Below are positions 61,300 through 64,000 of a stretch of 64,000 nt of DNA, piece after piece (the stretch's first letter is position 1; every line of letters starts with the position of its first letter). Source of the DNA: Pseudomonas tolaasii NCPPB 2192 (lineage in GTDB: Bacteria > Pseudomonadota > Gammaproteobacteria > Pseudomonadales > Pseudomonadaceae); contig NZ_PHHD01000001.1 in assembly GCF_002813445.1 (NCBI RefSeq), positions 1,860,001 through 1,924,000 of the forward strand, given 5' to 3'. The position numbers and the translations under genes are program-made. The notes beneath the pieces were generated by a model. The model was given only the letters and a program-made list of their open reading frames with translations. It was not told where the DNA came from and made no database searches.

Positions 61300-62505
61300 A
61301 TGAAAACGCTTTGGCAACACTGCCACGTCGCAACCATGGCAAGCGGCAAATACTCGATCATCGAGAACGCCGCCATGGTCACCGCAGGTTCGCTCATCGA
61401 GTGGATCGGCCCCCAGGCCGACCTGCCGCCGGGTGACTATGCGCAGGTTCACGACCTGCAAGGCGCGTGGGTCACCCCCGGGCTGATCGACTGCCACACC
61501 CACACGGTGTTCGGCGGCAATCGCAGCGGCGAATTCGAGCAGCGCCTGGAAGGCGTGAGCTACGCCGAAATCGCTGCCAAAGGGGGCGGTATTGCCAGCA
61601 CCGTGCGCGCCACCCGTGCGGCTACCGAAGATGAGCTGTTCGACAGTGCCCAAAAGCGCCTGCGCAGCTTGCTGCGTGACGGCGTGACCACGGTGGAGAT
61701 CAAGTCCGGCTACGGCCTGGATCTGGCCAACGAACGCAAGATGCTGCGAGTCGCGCGTCGCCTCGGCGAAGCGCTGCCGGTCAGCGTGCGCGCCACGTGC
61801 CTGGCGGCCCACGCGTTGCCGCCGGAGTACAAGGATCGCGCCGACGACTACATCGAGCACATCTGTACCGACATGCTGCCCGCCCTGGCGGCGGAAGGGC
61901 TGGTGGATGCGGTGGATGCCTTCTGTGAATACCTGGCATTTTCCACCGAGCAGGTGGAGCGCGTGTTCAACGTCGCGCAGTCTCTTGGCCTGCCGGTGAA
62001 GTTGCACGCCGAACAGCTGTCGTCGCTGCACGGTTCCAGCCTCGCCGCGCGCTACCACGCGCTGTCGGCGGATCACCTGGAATTCATGACCGAAGAGGAC
62101 GCCATCGCCATGGCCGCCTCCGGCACTGTCGCGGTGTTGCTGCCGGGCGCGTTCTACTTCCTGCGTGAAACCCAGTTGCCGCCGATGGAGGCGCTGCGCA
62201 AACACGGCGTGAAAATCGCCATCGCCAGCGACCTCAACCCCGGCACCTCGCCGGCGTTGTCGGTACGCCTGATGCTGAACATGGCTTGCACCCTGTTCCG
62301 CATGACCCCGGAAGAAGCCCTGGCCGGCGCTACGCAACACGCCGCTACCGCGCTGGGCATGGGCGATACCCATGGTTCGCTGGAAGCGGGCAAGGTCGCC
62401 GATTTTGTCGCCTGGCAGATTGATCGCCCCGCCGACCTGGCCTACTGGCTGGGTGGCGAGCTGGATAAACGCGTCGTGCGCCACGGCGTCGATGTCACCG
62501 TCTGA
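61300..62505 (+). CDS. hutI: Imidazolonepropionase
   Basis: Third hut step: hydrolyses imidazolone-5-propionate to N-formimino-L-glutamate. The 401-residue amidohydrolase has the metal motif DCHTHTVFGGNR (near 70), EIKSGYGLDL, and later His residues in LHAEQLSS and an Asp in IASDLNPGTS. The ATG at 61300 has GGAGG upstream; the TTG at 61297 is less likely. Followed by hutG after 11 bases. Confidence 0.97.
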   Translation: MKTLWQHCHVATMASGKYSIIENAAMVTAGSLIEWIGPQADLPPGDYAQVHDLQGAWVTPGLIDCHTHTVFGGNRSGEFEQRLEGVSYAEIAAKGGGIASTVRATRAATEDELFDSAQKRLRSLLRDGVTTVEIKSGYGLDLANERKMLRVARRLGEALPVSVRATCLAAHALPPEYKDRADDYIEHICTDMLPALAAEGLVDAVDAFCEYLAFSTEQVERVFNVAQSLGLPVKLHAEQLSSLHGSSLAARYHALSADHLEFMTEEDAIAMAASGTVAVLLPGAFYFLRETQLPPMEALRKHGVKIAIASDLNPGTSPALSVRLMLNMACTLFRMTPEEALAGATQHAATALGMGDTHGSLEAGKVADFVAWQIDRPADLAYWLGGELDKRVVRHGVDVTV

Positions 62506-62516
62506 GGAGTGTTGTT

Positions 62517-63317
62517 GTGGATAAGGTTCTGACGTTCAAACAAGGCCGCGTGCCGCTGCTGATCAGCATGCCCCACGCCGGCCTGCGCCTGACGCCTGCG
62601 GTCGAAGCCGGGTTGATCCCCGAGGCGCAAAGCCTGCCGGACACCGACTGGCACATCCCCGCGCTGTATGACTTTGCCGAAGAACTCGGCGCCAGCACCC
62701 TGGCCGCCGAGTATTCGCGGTTTGTGATCGACCTGAACCGGCCGTCGGACGACAAGCCCTTGTATGCAGGCGCCACCACCGGGCTGTACCCGGCGACACT
62801 GTTCGACGGTGTGCCCTTGTTCCGTGAAAGCCAGGTGCCGTCCGAGGAAGAGCGCGCGATTTACCTGCAAAAGGTCTGGGGCCCTTACCACCGCGTGCTG
62901 CAGGAAGAGCTGGCGCGCCTGAAAGCCGAGTTCGGCTACGCACTGCTGTTTGACGCGCACTCGATCCGCTCGGTGATCCCGCACCTGTTTGAAGGCAAGT
63001 TGCCGGACTTCAACCTTGGCACCTTCAACGGCGCCGCCTGCGACCCGGAACTGGCCAGCCAATTGGAAGCCATCTGCGCCCGGCACCCGCAGTACACCCA
63101 TGTGCTCAACGGGCGCTTCAAGGGCGGGCATATCACCCGCCATTACGGCGACCCGGCGCAGGATATTCATGCGGTGCAGTTGGAGTTGTGCCAGAGCACG
63201 TATATGGAAGAGGTTGAGCCGTTCCGGTATCGGCCGGACCTGGCAGAACCGACGCGGGTGGTGTTGAAGCAATTGCTGGAAGGGTTGTTGGCCTGGGGGC
63301 GCAAGCGTTACGGCTGA
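62517..63317 (+). CDS. hutG: N-formylglutamate amidohydrolase
   Basis: Last hut step: N-formylglutamate to glutamate and formate. The 266 residues show LISMPHAGLRLTP, FVIDLNRPSDD, FDAHSIRS and GGHITRHYGDP, the His/Asp/Glu set typical of the FGase family. The start is GTG at 62517 with GAGGAG upstream. Together with hutF it defines the five-step pathway that frees two ammonia per histidine. Confidence 0.97.
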   Translation: MDKVLTFKQGRVPLLISMPHAGLRLTPAVEAGLIPEAQSLPDTDWHIPALYDFAEELGASTLAAEYSRFVIDLNRPSDDKPLYAGATTGLYPATLFDGVPLFRESQVPSEEERAIYLQKVWGPYHRVLQEELARLKAEFGYALLFDAHSIRSVIPHLFEGKLPDFNLGTFNGAACDPELASQLEAICARHPQYTHVLNGRFKGGHITRHYGDPAQDIHAVQLELCQSTYMEEVEPFRYRPDLAEPTRVVLKQLLEGLLAWGRKRYG

Positions 63318-63321
63318 GATC

Positions 63322-63402
63322 GCTATCGCAGGCAAGCCAGCTCCCACCTTTGACGGTATTCATAAATCAAAAGTGTGGGAGCTGGCTTGCCTGCGATGAG
63401 GC
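63322..63402. repeat. REPIN in inverted order after hutG
   Basis: CTATCGCAGGCAAGCCAGC on the left and GCTGGCTTGCCTGCGATG on the right, GTGGGAGC ends facing inward. The spacer resembles that of the element at 56521 (TTTGA..GTATTCA). Confidence 0.88.
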
Positions 63403-63534
63403 CCGCACAGTCGCCCCAGTGCAACTGCCCGTCGCCACAGTTCGTGTTAACCCGATTCCCGCTCGGTAAGGTTGTGAATACGGCGCGTCAGACGCCACTC
63501 CCCACAATAAAAACTGCCGAGTGAGCCCTCATCC

Positions 63535-64000
63535 ATGAAAAAACTGTTGTTGACCCTCACCTGCATTGCGCTGATCAGCGCCAACGCCATGGCCGCCGAA
63601 CCGGCCTCCTGCAAAAGCATTCGCATGGGCGTGGTCAGCTGGACCGACGTCATCGCCACGTCCGGCATGGCCGACGTGTTGCTCAATGGCCTCGGCTACG
63701 ACAGCAAGCAGACCAGCGCCGTGCAGCAGATTATCTTCGCCGGCATTCGCGACAAGCGCCTGGACATCTTCCTCGGCTACTGGAAACCGGCCATGGACAA
63801 CAACATCGCGCCGTTCCTCGCCGCCAAACAGGTCAAGGTCTTCGACAAGCCGAGCCTGGCCGACGCCCAGGCCACCCTCGCGGTGCCGCAGTACGTGGCG
63901 GACGCGGGCCTGAAAACCTTCGCCGACATCGCTCGTTTCAAAGACAAGCTGGGCGGCAAGATCTACGGCATCGAACCCGGCAGCGGCGCCAACACCGATA
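63535..64000 (+). CDS. Choline/glycine-betaine-type ABC substrate-binding protein (3' end outside window)
   Basis: The first 155 residues of a periplasmic binding protein. The signal peptide MKKLLLTLTCIALISANAMA is followed by an OpuAC fold typical of choline-binding members: MGVVSWTDVIATSGMADVLL, then RLDIFLGYWKPAMD, where the aromatic residues of the cation cage usually lie. A choline, betaine or carnitine ligand is likely. Ribosome site is weak. It is a new transcription unit beyond the hut operon. Confidence 0.85.
   Translation, partial: MKKLLLTLTCIALISANAMAAEPASCKSIRMGVVSWTDVIATSGMADVLLNGLGYDSKQTSAVQQIIFAGIRDKRLDIFLGYWKPAMDNNIAPFLAAKQVKVFDKPSLADAQATLAVPQYVADAGLKTFADIARFKDKLGGKIYGIEPGSGANTD

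Noticed and set aside
59908..62484. An 858-codon minus-strand open frame over the hut permease and hutI
   Set aside because: Same cause: His/Gln-rich, low-complexity translation antisense to two clear genes, without a ribosome site.

Overview
The window is a stretch of a Pseudomonas chromosome, most likely from the P. fluorescens group. The evidence is gene order (mutY-yggX-tRNA-Phe, hisBHAF, ctpA-envC-gpmI-grxC-secB-trmL, ntrBC-glnA-thiI-typA, a full hut locus), high GC coding sequence, and many copies of the REP/REPIN family built on GTGGGAGC..GGCTTGCC..GCGAT, which is typical of fluorescent pseudomonads. It is core chromosome: I see no transposase, integrase, prophage or CRISPR array. 58 protein genes and one tRNA are supported; the first and last genes run off the window.

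Layout. 1-763: end of an amino-acid ABC ATPase gene. 1.3-7.6 kb: GABA permease behind a probable sigma-54 promoter, a small conserved protein, an alpha/beta hydrolase, a PaaA2/ParE-like toxin-antitoxin pair, a BASS/ACR3-type transporter and a GT39 glycosyltransferase. 7.6-12.2 kb (minus): lipoprotein, tRNA-Phe with its own promoter, yggX, mutY, asmA. 12.5-18.3 kb (plus): OFA-family MFS transporter, his operon hisB-hisH-DUF2164-hisA-hisF, and a solute-binding protein. 18.3-24.8 kb (minus): a Vps62-related protein, then an envelope cluster (YibQ-type deacetylase, CtpA protease, EnvC-type murein hydrolase factor) and gpmI. 25-27.2 kb: rhodanese-like protein, grxC and secB (plus), trmL (minus), small membrane protein (plus). 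27.2-27.8 kb: a gene-free, hairpin-rich segment with a four-copy repeat array. 27.8-33.5 kb (minus): ntrC, ntrB, an unknown protein, secreted chorismate mutase, glnA. 33.8-47.2 kb: thiI, typA, a cysteine-cluster protein (minus), glgP, a DUF2339/DUF3999 pair, fbp, two small lipoproteins. 47.3-63.3 kb: the hut locus, hutF divergent from hutC-D, then hutU, an NCS1 permease, a QAC-type ABC importer, two hutH paralogs, an APC permease, hutI and hutG. 63.5 kb on: start of a choline-type binding protein.

How the genes fit together. The window is dominated by nitrogen and histidine metabolism: part of histidine synthesis, the NtrBC sensor-regulator pair with an NtrC-type site upstream, glutamine synthetase with a sigma-54 promoter, and the five-step hut pathway (HutH, HutU, HutI, HutF, HutG) with three predicted importers. 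The hutU promoter shows a sigma-54 element whose start point falls inside a HutC operator, which explains induction by urocanate under nitrogen or carbon control.

I found no convincing new multi-gene system. The strongest leads are: (1) the first hutH paralog lacks the Ala-Ser-Gly triad that makes the MIO cofactor; (2) the four-copy, 69/86-nt-spaced hairpin array between two convergent genes; (3) a eukaryote-like Vps62-domain protein whose gene overlaps its convergent neighbour. Functions are inferred by recalled family similarity; no database search was run.
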